Shown: positions 35,223 through 43,890 of the stretch, in pieces
How positions within the stretch are numbered: the first letter of the stretch is position 1
How the letters are laid out: every line of letters begins with the position of its first letter
Assembly: GCA_030650995.1 (NCBI GenBank)
Contig: JAUSCY010000025.1
Coordinates: 1 to 64,000, forward strand
DNA: 64,000 nucleotides
DNA from: Sheuella sp.
GTDB taxonomy: Bacteria; Pseudomonadota; Gammaproteobacteria; Burkholderiales; Burkholderiaceae_B
Direction: 5' to 3'
Position numbers and translations under genes: made by a program
Notes under the pieces: generated by a model
What the model saw: only the letters and a program-made list of their open reading frames with translations
The model's database searches: none
What the model was told of the DNA's origin: nothing

Positions 35223-36002
35223 ATGCTGTCCTTTGCTACAAAAGAACACGGCCTAGCCAATAAAAATTTTTATAAAGTCCCGAATGGTCCCGACAGCTAT
35301 GTATCATCATGCATTGGTATCAATGCTGTTGAGCGCAAAGTAAAAGGTTTACCTGCGCGAGCGCCTGAAGCCTTCCCCCCACCAATCGAGCCCATCGCGT
35401 TTCTGGTCGAACAAGCGGCTAACAGCCGTCTGCCCGGTCACTATCACCAAGCGGATCAGTTTCAGGTTTTTGTCTCGGGTGAAGGCAGCTTTGGAATCAA
35501 ACCCATCACGGGTATGACTGTGCACTACGCCATGGCCTTCACTCCTTATGCTCCAATCCACGCAACGACTGCGCCGATCGAGTACTACACACTGCGCAAT
35601 GGATGGGATCCTGGTGCGCAATGGATGCCCGAAAAAAAATCTGGGCTCATGGCGCGTGTTCATTCCTATCGTCACGGCTTAGGTCTAGTACCAGCTTTAG
35701 TTGGTGAAAAGGATGGTCCAACAAATATTCAGGGTCTGCTTGAGCAAAATGTTATTCCTTTTGAACTGGATGGCCTGGGTGCAACGCTTTATCAGTCGAC
35801 ATCCGCTGTCACGATTGAAGGTCCAAGCCCAGCCTCGGGCCGTGGCCAATACTGGCTGATTCTTAAGGGACAGTGCTCAATCAACGAGCACGCTGGCAGC
35901 GAGCGTTCAATGGCATTCGTTTCACCGGATGAGCCCGCACCCACAGTCATTGCGGGCGCGGAAGGTGTATCCGTTTTAATGTTGCAATTTCCAAAACGCT
36001 AG
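35223..36002 (+). CDS. Cupin-fold protein
   Basis: A 259-residue protein with the cupin metal motif GHYHQADQFQVFVSGEG in the first half (H-x-H, then Q/E) and YAPIHATTAP as the second motif. A weaker second cupin-like unit (GRGQYWLILKGQCSINE) suggests a bicupin. Start ATG 35223 has AAGGA nine bases upstream; a TTG at 35214 directly abuts it. No enzyme can be named: such proteins include dioxygenases and isomerases. It converges on the quinone oxidoreductase with a four-base overlap of stops. Confidence 0.65.
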   Translation: MLSFATKEHGLANKNFYKVPNGPDSYVSSCIGINAVERKVKGLPARAPEAFPPPIEPIAFLVEQAANSRLPGHYHQADQFQVFVSGEGSFGIKPITGMTVHYAMAFTPYAPIHATTAPIEYYTLRNGWDPGAQWMPEKKSGLMARVHSYRHGLGLVPALVGEKDGPTNIQGLLEQNVIPFELDGLGATLYQSTSAVTIEGPSPASGRGQYWLILKGQCSINEHAGSERSMAFVSPDEPAPTVIAGAEGVSVLMLQFPKR

Positions 36003-36994
36003 TCAAGATCCGGAATAAGAACTATCGCACCGGTTGTTGTTCGTCCTTCGAGCAACCGGTGTGCCTCAGAGGCTTGCGTGAGAGGTAGTATCGCCTCTAT
36101 GTCCAGTCTGACGGATGGGTCCGCCAGTATTTCAAACGCATCGATACTCATTGCCAGCATATCTTCGCGCTTTGCAATATAGGTGCGTAAAGTCGGACGG
36201 CATACCCACAAGGAGCGTGCGTGCAAATCCTGCAACGCAAAACCTTCCACTTGCCCCGATGCTGTACCAAAGTTAATTACAAGCCCTTTTGGTGCGAGAC
36301 AGGCTACCGATCCATCAAAGGTGGTTTTACCCACCGAGTCGAACACTACACATACACCCTCATTATTGGTAATACGTTTGACCTCTGCGACAAAATCTTG
36401 TGTCGTGTAGTTGATTGCATAATCCGCTCCCAACTCTAAAGCGATCTTTACCTTCTTATCGCTGCCGGCTGTCGCGATGACACGCAACCCAAGTCGTTTT
36501 GCCCATTGCGTCAATATTTGACCGACGCCGCCTGCTGCGGCATGAATCAAAACAGTATCACCCGCCTTGAAAGGATACATTTGCTTGAGCAGATATTGCG
36601 CGGTCAATGCTCGAACGATTCCTGCCGCGACGCGTTCAGCACTGATACCAGCAGGGATCGGAATAGCCCGATCAGCCGGTAATGCCACATGCGTGCAATA
36701 GCTCCCAACACCTGCGTTGGTGTAAGTGATCAGGTCGCCGACCGCTAAGTCTTTCACCGCAGCACCGACCTCGACGATACGTCCCACGGCACTCACACCA
36801 GGAATAAATGGTGGCTCTGGATTATGAGAATGCGGCTGACCCGCGCGCAGATATACATCGACAAAGTTAACTGCAATTGCAGTATGCGCAACGACGACTT
36901 CATCAGACTTTGCGACCGGCATAGCAATCGGCTTTGGCTGGAGTACTTCAGGTCCGCCAAGCTTGGTTACATAGACAGCGTAGGGGGCTTTCAT
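35999..36994 (-). CDS. NADPH:quinone oxidoreductase, zinc-independent MDR family
   Basis: Medium-chain reductase of 331 residues. It has the quinone reductase block NFVDVYLRAGQ, GVSAVGRIVEVG, and the cofactor loop AAAGGVGQILTQWAK near residue 155. The structural-zinc cysteines of alcohol dehydrogenases are absent. It reduces quinones or enones with NADPH. The gene lies three bases after the crotonase gene on the same strand, so both may act on one unsaturated CoA or enone intermediate. Confidence 0.9.
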   Translation of the reverse strand: MKAPYAVYVTKLGGPEVLQPKPIAMPVAKSDEVVVAHTAIAVNFVDVYLRAGQPHSHNPEPPFIPGVSAVGRIVEVGAAVKDLAVGDLITYTNAGVGSYCTHVALPADRAIPIPAGISAERVAAGIVRALTAQYLLKQMYPFKAGDTVLIHAAAGGVGQILTQWAKRLGLRVIATAGSDKKVKIALELGADYAINYTTQDFVAEVKRITNNEGVCVVFDSVGKTTFDGSVACLAPKGLVINFGTASGQVEGFALQDLHARSLWVCRPTLRTYIAKREDMLAMSIDAFEILADPSVRLDIEAILPLTQASEAHRLLEGRTTTGAIVLIPDLD

Positions 36995-36997
36995 TGT

Positions 36998-37780
36998 CTA
37001 GCGTCCTTTGAACTGGGCCTGACGCTTTTCAAGAAATGCGGCACGCCCCTCTTTGAAGTCTTCGCTTGCAAAGCATTTTTCGACCATTGCCACCGCACCA
37101 GGAATATCCTGATCCTCAGGATGTGCGCAAACCTGCCTGATGTTGTATTTGGCTGCGGCAACCGTCAAGGGAGCGTTTTCGGAAATCATTTTTGTGTAAA
37201 GCTCAACGGTCGCTTCGAATTCACCAGCCGGACAGACTTTACTAACAAAGCCCATACGCAAGGCATCTGATGCATCGAAACGACGAGCCGTCACAAAGAT
37301 ATCAGTCGCATTCGCCAGACCAATAATGTCTGTAAAGCGTTTAATGCCGTGATGACCATAGCCCAGTCCCAGACGGGCAGCAGGCATTCTGAATGTCGCA
37401 TCCTCGGTGCAAATGCGTATATCGCATGCAGCAGCCATCCCCAATCCACCGCCAAAACAAAAACCACGAATTTTGGCTATCACGGGTTTTGAGCAATTCA
37501 CTGGTGCATTCATCGCGCCCGATACTGCAATTTCATATTGCTCTTGTGCATCTTGAGATGCGCGCAAATCGTTGAATTGTGAAATATCTGCGCCGGAGAT
37601 AAAGGCTTTTTCGCCATCGCCAGCCACAACAATGACCCGCACATCTGGATCGGAATCAAAAGCCTGCATTGCTTTTGGCACACCCGCCCACATCTGGACA
37701 GTCACTGCATTCATTTTTGTAGGGTTTGAAAAAGTAATGTATCCAACAGAACCTTTTTTCTCAACGATTAGCTCAGCCAT
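36998..37780 (-). CDS. Crotonase-family protein without hydratase glutamates
   Basis: Crotonase fold of 260 residues with the expected frame (PTKMNAV, FISGADISQF, FGGGLGMAAACDI, GLGYGHHGIKR). The two hydratase glutamates are replaced: Gly114 in GGGLGMA and Ala134 in RMPAARLGL, at the very positions occupied by Glu114 and Glu134 in the window's hydratase at 10239. It is therefore unlikely to hydrate enoyl-CoA; decarboxylation, isomerisation or thioester cleavage are alternatives. It is cotranscribed with the quinone oxidoreductase and divergent from a CoA-transferase. Confidence 0.87.
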   Translation of the reverse strand: MAELIVEKKGSVGYITFSNPTKMNAVTVQMWAGVPKAMQAFDSDPDVRVIVVAGDGEKAFISGADISQFNDLRASQDAQEQYEIAVSGAMNAPVNCSKPVIAKIRGFCFGGGLGMAAACDIRICTEDATFRMPAARLGLGYGHHGIKRFTDIIGLANATDIFVTARRFDASDALRMGFVSKVCPAGEFEATVELYTKMISENAPLTVAAAKYNIRQVCAHPEDQDIPGAVAMVEKCFASEDFKEGRAAFLEKRQAQFKGR

Positions 37781-37960
37781 GAAATATCCTCAAAATGTTG
37801 TCTGTATATATTGTTTTTTACTGTTATACCTGAGTACCTTGATGAGTATCTCTTGCAAAAACCCCCAAAGCAACATATAAAACATCCATCAACCCGTTCG
37901 ACGCATTCAAAATACAGAAAAGTCGGGACAAACCAGTTAACTATCTTAAAAAATTCAAAA

Positions 37961-39157
37961 ATGTCAAAAATTCAGGCTTCACCTGCGCTCTCCAATCTTC
38001 GCGTTCTCGACATGTCACGCGTACGTGCCGGTCCTAATTGTGTGCGTATTCTGGCTGATTTTGGGGCTGATGTGATCCGGATAGAACCGCCAAAGGGTGT
38101 GGATCCCAATGAAGGTATGTTCGCAGCAAACCGCGAGGGTGGTGATTTTCAGAACCTGAATCGCAACAAACGTTCGTTGACACTGAATCTGAAAAAACCA
38201 GGTGCTCTGGACATCATGATGCGCCTGGTGAAAACTGCTGATGTTGTGGTTGAAAACTGGCGACCTGACATCAAAAAGAAACTTGGCGTGGATTATGAAT
38301 CCCTCGCAGCAGTCAACCCCCGCATCATTCTGGCAAGTATTTCCGGATATGGTCAGACAGGTCCTTATGCCTCACGCCCCGGTTTCGATCAGATCATGCA
38401 AGGTATGGGTGGTTTGATGTCGGTCACAGGCATTCCAGGTGGTGGTCCCGTACGTGCCGGCCTGGCTGTCGCGGACATGAGTGCAGGCTTATACGCCAGC
38501 ATCGGCATTCTGGTGGCTCTTCAGGAACGTGAGCGCTCTGGCCGTGGTCAGTGGGTCCATGCATCGCTGCTCCACTCACAAATCGCCATGATGGATTTTC
38601 AGGCTGCCCGCTATCTGAACGAAGGTGATATCCCCGGTCAGGCAGGCAACGATCACCCGACCTCGACACCGATGGGATTATTTGAAGCCAGCGATGGCGT
38701 ATTCAATCTGGGGGCCTCTGGCCAAGGTAACTGGCTCAGACTGGTTGAGCTTTGCAATAAACCTGAATGGCTCAGCGACCCAGATTTTGCGAATGAAAAA
38801 ACACGTTCGGTTAATCGCAAGCGTTGCAACGCCGTCATCAATGAAGTATTCCGCACCAATACAGTTGAGTACTGGGTTGAGACCTTGAATAACGCAGGCG
38901 TGCCTGCCGGTCAGGTCTATAACGTACCGGAAATGTTTGAAGACAAACACATCAAACAATCACACGTATCCAAGGCGGTTAAAGACAGTGCTGGAAAAGA
39001 AAAGCATTTCATTACCCAGCCTGCCACACTGTCGCGTACACCAGCTGATGTTGTGACAACCGCACCGCAATGGGGCGAACACACTGACGAAGTTCTCGCC
39101 GATGTGGGTTATTCACCAGCAGAAATCGCTAAATTTCATGAACAGGGCGTGGTGTAG
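37961..39157 (+). CDS. CaiB/BaiF family CoA-transferase
   Basis: Type III CoA-transferase of 398 residues: LRVLDMSRVRAGPNCVRILA at the N-terminus, ISGYGQTGPY near 128-136, and the probable catalytic Asp172 in VADMSAG. The start ATG 37961 is chosen by family length; upstream codons in frame to 37811 are low-complexity and lack a ribosome site. Divergent from the crotonase/reductase pair, with which it could form a small CoA-linked pathway. A terminator follows at 39223. Confidence 0.92.
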   Translation: MSKIQASPALSNLRVLDMSRVRAGPNCVRILADFGADVIRIEPPKGVDPNEGMFAANREGGDFQNLNRNKRSLTLNLKKPGALDIMMRLVKTADVVVENWRPDIKKKLGVDYESLAAVNPRIILASISGYGQTGPYASRPGFDQIMQGMGGLMSVTGIPGGGPVRAGLAVADMSAGLYASIGILVALQERERSGRGQWVHASLLHSQIAMMDFQAARYLNEGDIPGQAGNDHPTSTPMGLFEASDGVFNLGASGQGNWLRLVELCNKPEWLSDPDFANEKTRSVNRKRCNAVINEVFRTNTVEYWVETLNNAGVPAGQVYNVPEMFEDKHIKQSHVSKAVKDSAGKEKHFITQPATLSRTPADVVTTAPQWGEHTDEVLADVGYSPAEIAKFHEQGVV

Positions 39158-39222
39158 ATTTAATGATTCAAACAATCATCTGATACCAAAACATCCCATG
39201 AGTTGACTGCTCATCACAGCAA

Positions 39223-39257
39223 AACGCCTCATTCATTTATATGAACGAGGCGTTTTT
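39223..39257. terminator. Bidirectional rho-independent terminator
   Basis: AACGCCTC-x-TTCAT pairs with ATGAA-x-GAGGCGTT around a four-base loop, with one A-C mismatch, followed by seven T on the plus strand and preceded by A-rich sequence on the other side. It sits between the converging CoA-transferase and FAH-family genes and serves both. Confidence 0.88.
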
Positions 39258-39279
39258 TTCATTAAACAGTACTCAATAC

Positions 39280-40152
39280 TCAAACCTCGTCAGCAATCGG
39301 ATTACTCAATACGCCCACGCCTTCGATATCGATCTCAATCGTGTCCCCTGCTTTCATAAATACGGGAGGTTTACGGGCGTACCCCACACCTGCAGGCGTA
39401 CCTGTGATCACCACGTCGCCGGGCTCAAGCGTCATGCACTCCGTAATGAGTACCAACGTCTCAACAATACCCCACAGGAAATTTTTGGTATTGGCATCCT
39501 GCATGATCTGGCCATTGAGTCGTGACTGAATACGCAGTCCATCGGCAGCAGGAGGCAACTCATCGGGCGTCACGAGCCAAGGTCCAAAACCACCCGTGGT
39601 GTCGAAGTTCTTACCAATTGTCCATTGTGTGGATTTTCGCTGGTAGTCGCGTAAGCTGCCATCATTAAAGGCGCTGTAGCCTGCTACATGTTCTAGTGCA
39701 TTGGCTGCAGTCAGATGACGCGCTGTCTTGCCGACAACAAAAGCCAGCTCTGCCTCATAGTCGAATTTATCAGATACTTTTGGACGGATCAGTGGCTGCA
39801 GATGCGCCGCAAGGGAGCTTGGACCACGCATGAAAAACGCTGGGTATTCCGGGCGCGCATGACCGCCTTCCGCAGCGTGATCAGCATAATTTAATCCCAG
39901 ACAAATGATCTTGCCAGGACGATCCACCAGAGGAATAAAATTTACGCCCTGGATCGATTGAATCACTGCTGCTGGTTTGTTCGCCAGCGATGCAATGTGC
40001 GACATCGCATGGCCATTAGAAATAATTTCAAGCAAAGTAGATGGCAAACTTGCATCGGTAGCAGCCAGGTCGATAAACTCACTCGAGTCCTTGGCACGCA
40101 GCAAGCCTACGCGTTTGTTGTTGTTTGAATCCTGGTAACTGAATAGACGCAT
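39280..40152 (-). CDS. Fumarylacetoacetate hydrolase family protein
   Basis: FAH-fold enzyme of 290 residues; members cleave or decarboxylate 2-keto acids, for example in aromatic meta-cleavage routes. It shows ICLGLNYADHAAEGG, the metal ligands in DYEAELAFVVG, YSAFNDGSLRDYQ, KNFDTTGGFGPWLV, and GDVVITGTPAGVG. I prefer ATG 40152, six bases after AAAGGGG, over ATG 40158, which directly abuts it. It lies downstream of the NMT1-like receptor gene on the same strand. Confidence 0.92.
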   Translation of the reverse strand: MRLFSYQDSNNNKRVGLLRAKDSSEFIDLAATDASLPSTLLEIISNGHAMSHIASLANKPAAVIQSIQGVNFIPLVDRPGKIICLGLNYADHAAEGGHARPEYPAFFMRGPSSLAAHLQPLIRPKVSDKFDYEAELAFVVGKTARHLTAANALEHVAGYSAFNDGSLRDYQRKSTQWTIGKNFDTTGGFGPWLVTPDELPPAADGLRIQSRLNGQIMQDANTKNFLWGIVETLVLITECMTLEPGDVVITGTPAGVGYARKPPVFMKAGDTIEIDIEGVGVLSNPIADEV

Positions 40153-40275
40153 GGCCATCCCCTTTGTTATGAATGGCCATGATCATAAATGATGGCGTCA
40201 AAGAAATCTCATTATTTATCAACCATGCCAACCCTGTACATCTGGCGAATGCAAGTTAGGCTGGCTTATAAATAA

Positions 40276-41271
40276 TTAGGCTGACCTATAAATCAAGGAC
40301 TGCGCCGATATCGACTGACTAAACACCTTGCGCTCAGTAAAGATATCAAACAGACGCTGTAAAGCAACCACATCGTTGGGTTTGACCTCGTTGTAATTGA
40401 TATAACCACTGATCGGCACTTCTTTGGCCAATTCCCCATCGATTGGCGTGAAACCCTTCAGATAAGCATTCGCCAGCAGGCCTTGTTGACGGACATATTC
40501 AACTCCTGCGGTATACCCTTTGAGGAAACCGGGTACCAGTGCTGATTTATCTTTGATTGTGGTCGCGTTCAGTGCCGCAGCACCGCCTATCCAGGGCAAC
40601 CCATTACCCAACACATATTTACTGATGACCCCCGCCCCCAGAGAACGTGAAATTTTCTGCTGCTTACCAATCACAGCGGAAGGCTCAAGCACATAAGCGG
40701 CATCGATCTGACCGGAAGCCAATGCCGGGAGAATCTGAGGGATAGGTAACTCAATGACTTTTGCATCCTTGATCTTATTGCCTTCAAGCACCGCTTTGGC
40801 AAGTGTCACGTTATTGATTCCAGGACCACAGGCAACTTTTTTTCCCGCTAATTCCGAAATCGATTTAATCGTCGAATCAATCGGCACAATGATTTGATCC
40901 AGAACAAACTCCTCATTGGCAAAGTTCATGCAGGTGAACTTGATTGAACCTGGAGCCTGTGCATCCGCGAGCGCAAGCGCGGTGATTGCAACCCCATTTG
41001 CGCAACCATCCAGACGACCAGCAATCATTGCATCTACAACCTGATTTGGACTGGCAAACTTGACGGCCTCAACAGAGACGCCAGCTTCTTTGAAGAATCC
41101 TCGCTCCATCGCCACATAAAAAGGCAACCCGGCTGAGAGTGGCCAATAACCGATCATGAGTTTTTTTTCCTGCGCAAAAACAGGTGAACCGATGCTGGCT
41201 AGCCCGACAGCCAATCCAGCTTTGCCAGCCATGGTTAACACTTTACGTCGCGAAATATTGGAAGGGTTCAT
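40276..41271 (-). CDS. NMT1/SsuA-like ABC substrate-binding protein
   Basis: Periplasmic binding protein of 331 residues of the nitrate/sulfonate/thiamine-precursor class. It has a Tat signal (SRRKVLTMAG) ending near FAQ-EK, then the two-lobe core LMIGYWPLSAGLPFYVAMERGFFKEAGV and ELAGKKVACGPG. AGGAG lies five bases before the ATG. No ABC permease or ATPase gene is adjacent, so it is an orphan receptor; the FAH-family enzyme downstream points to a small organic acid or aromatic ligand rather than a sulfonate (inference). Confidence 0.88.
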   Translation of the reverse strand: MNPSNISRRKVLTMAGKAGLAVGLASIGSPVFAQEKKLMIGYWPLSAGLPFYVAMERGFFKEAGVSVEAVKFASPNQVVDAMIAGRLDGCANGVAITALALADAQAPGSIKFTCMNFANEEFVLDQIIVPIDSTIKSISELAGKKVACGPGINNVTLAKAVLEGNKIKDAKVIELPIPQILPALASGQIDAAYVLEPSAVIGKQQKISRSLGAGVISKYVLGNGLPWIGGAAALNATTIKDKSALVPGFLKGYTAGVEYVRQQGLLANAYLKGFTPIDGELAKEVPISGYINYNEVKPNDVVALQRLFDIFTERKVFSQSISAQSLIYRSA

Positions 41272-41380
41272 ACGTGCTCCTGAAGATGTTTCACCTATTC
41301 AAGCAATTGCCGTGCCAAGACCTTGGGAGCATGGAAATGGCTAAATACCCAGCAAAGCACCCCTAACGCACCACTGCGGT

Positions 41381-41411
41381 GCATTGCTTCGCATTACTTC
41401 ATAACGAAGCA
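41381..41411. repeat. Tandem 10-mer with inverted copy in an intergenic region
   Basis: GCATTGCTTC at 41381 is followed at once by GCATTACTTC at 41391, and CGAAGCA at 41405-41411 is the inverse of TGCTTCG at 41385-41391. A further GCACC/GGTGC inverted pair lies just before (41368-41382). The cluster is between divergent genes, about 100 bases from each start, so it could be an operator or a transcript stem-loop. Confidence 0.35.
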
Positions 41412-41508
41412 CACATAGGAGACCTATAAAAGACCGTATAAAAAATCTTGCTTGCATGCCATACTTCAAACACTTTGAAATTACGCTCATTTTTAAGGAC
41501 TCAGCTCC

Positions 41509-42324
41509 ATGTCGATCCCCCTGTCACGCGAAGAACTCGATCGCGCTTACAACAACTCACTTGCCGTATCCGATAGCGCGCAAATCATCCAAGCATGGGG
41601 ACTGGCCAGTCAGGCGATTCGATCAACTAACACACCATATAACGACTTACCTTATGGCGATGGTCAAACATCCTCGTTTGATTTCTTTTCTGCAGGCCTT
41701 AATACCCCGATCGTGGCCTTCATTCACGGTGGTTTTTGGCAAAACCGAGCGAAAAGTGATTTCACTTTTATTGTTCCTGCATTAGTCGCCTCTGGCATCA
41801 GTGTGGCGATGCTCGGATACCGACTCGCGCCACTCGTAAAAATGAATCATATTATTGAGGACGTCCGCGCTGGCATTCGCGCAACCATTGCGCATGTGAC
41901 AAAACTAAATGGTCATTGCCCGGATATCTGGCTGACAGGTTGGTCAGCGGGTGGTCATCTTGCCGTGATGACGCTCAATGAACCTGGTGTCAAAGGTGCC
42001 ACGGCGATTAGCGGCATCTATGATCTTGAGCCCATGCGACAGTGCTATATCAATGACAAACTGGCACTCGATGCGCAAATGGTCAAGGAATTTTCACCCA
42101 TGCTGTTGCCGCAACACTCTGAAAAAATAGTCGATTTATTTGTTGGTGGTGCTGAGCTTGGAGAAATGCAGCGCCAGACAATCGACTTCGCGGCCTATCG
42201 TAAAAAATGTGGTGCCCCGGGTGCATATGTAAATCTCGCTGCGCTGAATCACTATACTATTCTCGATGAGCTTGGACAGCCCAATGGCAAAATCCTGGCA
42301 TCGATTAAAGCTCATCTCATTTAA
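41509..42324 (+). CDS. Alpha/beta hydrolase (kynurenine formamidase-like)
   Basis: Serine hydrolase of 271 residues. The oxyanion block HGGFW is near residue 73, the nucleophile elbow GWSAGGH near 145, and a late HYTILDELG carries the probable catalytic histidine. This combination is typical of the arylformamidase/carboxylesterase group. AAGGA precedes the start. Five bases separate it from the nickel/cobalt permease gene, but a shared function is not evident. Confidence 0.85.
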   Translation: MSIPLSREELDRAYNNSLAVSDSAQIIQAWGLASQAIRSTNTPYNDLPYGDGQTSSFDFFSAGLNTPIVAFIHGGFWQNRAKSDFTFIVPALVASGISVAMLGYRLAPLVKMNHIIEDVRAGIRATIAHVTKLNGHCPDIWLTGWSAGGHLAVMTLNEPGVKGATAISGIYDLEPMRQCYINDKLALDAQMVKEFSPMLLPQHSEKIVDLFVGGAELGEMQRQTIDFAAYRKKCGAPGAYVNLAALNHYTILDELGQPNGKILASIKAHLI

Positions 42325-42329
42325 CTCGC

Positions 42330-43364
42330 ATGAAACAGATTTTCCTTAATCTCGATGGCGCAATACGCACTGAAGTCTGGTGTGTTTACATCACGATTCT
42401 TTTGCTCAACATCTGCGCCTGGAGTGGTGCATTGTTACTTTTTCAAGAGCACCCTCTCTTATTAGGTACGGCACTATTATCGTTTGGACTCGGGTTAAGA
42501 CATGCGGTGGATGCTGACCATATTGCTGCGATCGACAATGTCACACGTAAACTGATTCAAAGTAAACAGCAACCGATTGGCGTTGGATTTTTTTTCGCAC
42601 TTGGCCACTCCACGGTCGTATTACTTGCGTGCATCATCATTGCTTGGGCTTCTGCTCAGATCGCAACGCAATTTGAAGATGTGAAAGAAATCGGTAGTTT
42701 GATCGGCACGCTGGTTTCCGCTTTTTTTCTGTTCATCATCGCATTATTGAATGCACTGATTCTATGGTCGACCTACAAGACCTGGCGGCGTTACAAACGC
42801 ACCGGCCACTATACGGAGGAAAGTGTTGATTTACTTGGTCCCAATACAGGTCTGCTCGGGCGACTAATCAAACCGGTATTTCGCCTGATTTCGAAAAGTT
42901 GGCACATGTATCCCCTGGGATTTTTGTTTGGATTGGGATTCGACACAGCAACTGAAATTGCTTTACTTGGAATTGCCGCGACACAATCTACTGCAGGGAT
43001 GTCTCCATGGGCGATCATGATATTTCCTTTGCTCTTTTGCGCGGGGATGACCCTGGTAGATACGCTTAATGGCCACTTGATGATCGGCGCCTATGGGTGG
43101 GCACAAGCCCAGCCCGAAAGAAAAATTCTCTACAATCTCACCATCACAACCATCTCCGTACTGACAGCTGTCGCAATCGGTCTCGTAGAGGTGATCAGTC
43201 TTGCCGGCGACAAGCTTCATCTGCAAGGTGCTCTGGTAGATATTGCAGAGGCGGTGAGCGAACATTTTTCATTGCTGGGCTACGGCATTATTGCGCTGTG
43301 CTTACTGACCTGGATGATTTCTATTTTCCTTAGCCGACCAAAACGGCAAACCAGAGTGCTATGA
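42330..43364 (+). CDS. Nickel/cobalt permease of the NiCoT (HoxN/NixA) family
   Basis: Inner-membrane metal uptake permease of 344 residues with about eight hydrophobic segments. The family signature is clear: LRHAVDADHIAAIDNVTRK (H-x4-D-H) near residue 58, GFFFALGHSTVV, and LGFDTATEIALLG. The C-terminus RPKRQTRVL is cytoplasmic and basic. It is followed by a DUF2946-like gene and a TonB receptor, which together look like an outer-to-inner membrane metal uptake set. Confidence 0.93.
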   Translation: MKQIFLNLDGAIRTEVWCVYITILLLNICAWSGALLLFQEHPLLLGTALLSFGLGLRHAVDADHIAAIDNVTRKLIQSKQQPIGVGFFFALGHSTVVLLACIIIAWASAQIATQFEDVKEIGSLIGTLVSAFFLFIIALLNALILWSTYKTWRRYKRTGHYTEESVDLLGPNTGLLGRLIKPVFRLISKSWHMYPLGFLFGLGFDTATEIALLGIAATQSTAGMSPWAIMIFPLLFCAGMTLVDTLNGHLMIGAYGWAQAQPERKILYNLTITTISVLTAVAIGLVEVISLAGDKLHLQGALVDIAEAVSEHFSLLGYGIIALCLLTWMISIFLSRPKRQTRVL

Positions 43365-43374
43365 TTTCGCCACT

Positions 43375-43761
43375 GTGAGAATAAATAAAACAAAGTCTTT
43401 CTGGTTATGGTTCACAGCCCTCGCAATGCTGATGGCTGCACTCATGCCGTCGTTATCGCACTCTGCACGCGCGCAGACTGGTACAGATGCGTTATCACCC
43501 GTCTGCACCAGCACGGGGATGAAATGGTTTAATCCCGTTTCTGGCGAAATACTCGAACAAACTGCTCAAACCGAATCAGGCTCGGCAAATGAACACTGCG
43601 ACTGGTGTAGTGTTCATCCAGTCACCTTATTTTCACCTCTCTCAGCTCCCACCCCGCTCTTTCTCGAATTAGCCGAGACAGTACTACCAGTCTATCGGGC
43701 TGTGACAGGGCCATTCTGCTGGCCTTCGTCCCACCCCAGAGCCCCTCCCAGAGTCGCTTAA
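43375..43761 (+). CDS. DUF2946-like exported protein
   Basis: A 128-residue exported protein. An N-terminal hydrophobic segment (FWLWFTALAMLMAALMPSLSHSA) acts as signal peptide; the mature part has VCTSTGMKWF and the metal-like HCDWCSVH. I recall this cysteine/histidine pattern as DUF2946, commonly beside TonB receptors for metals. The start is GTG 43375, ten bases after the NiCoT stop. A periplasmic metal-handling role is inferred. Confidence 0.72.
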   Translation: MRINKTKSFWLWFTALAMLMAALMPSLSHSARAQTGTDALSPVCTSTGMKWFNPVSGEILEQTAQTESGSANEHCDWCSVHPVTLFSPLSAPTPLFLELAETVLPVYRAVTGPFCWPSSHPRAPPRVA

Positions 43762-43890
43762 CGCGACACGCAAACAAGGCCTTCCTGCACTCGATTTTTC
43801 GAGCATGCCAGTTGCGCCACGTGTCTGAATTGCTCTTTCACAGCGTCCCTGACACTGCCAATTATCTGCCTCAGAATCTGGAATCTGGTT

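Noticed and set aside
43762-43890. Possible cobalamin or nickel riboswitch before the TonB receptor
   Set aside because: The 129 bases show no cobalamin-box-like sequence or long paired structure; I see nothing beyond an ordinary gap.
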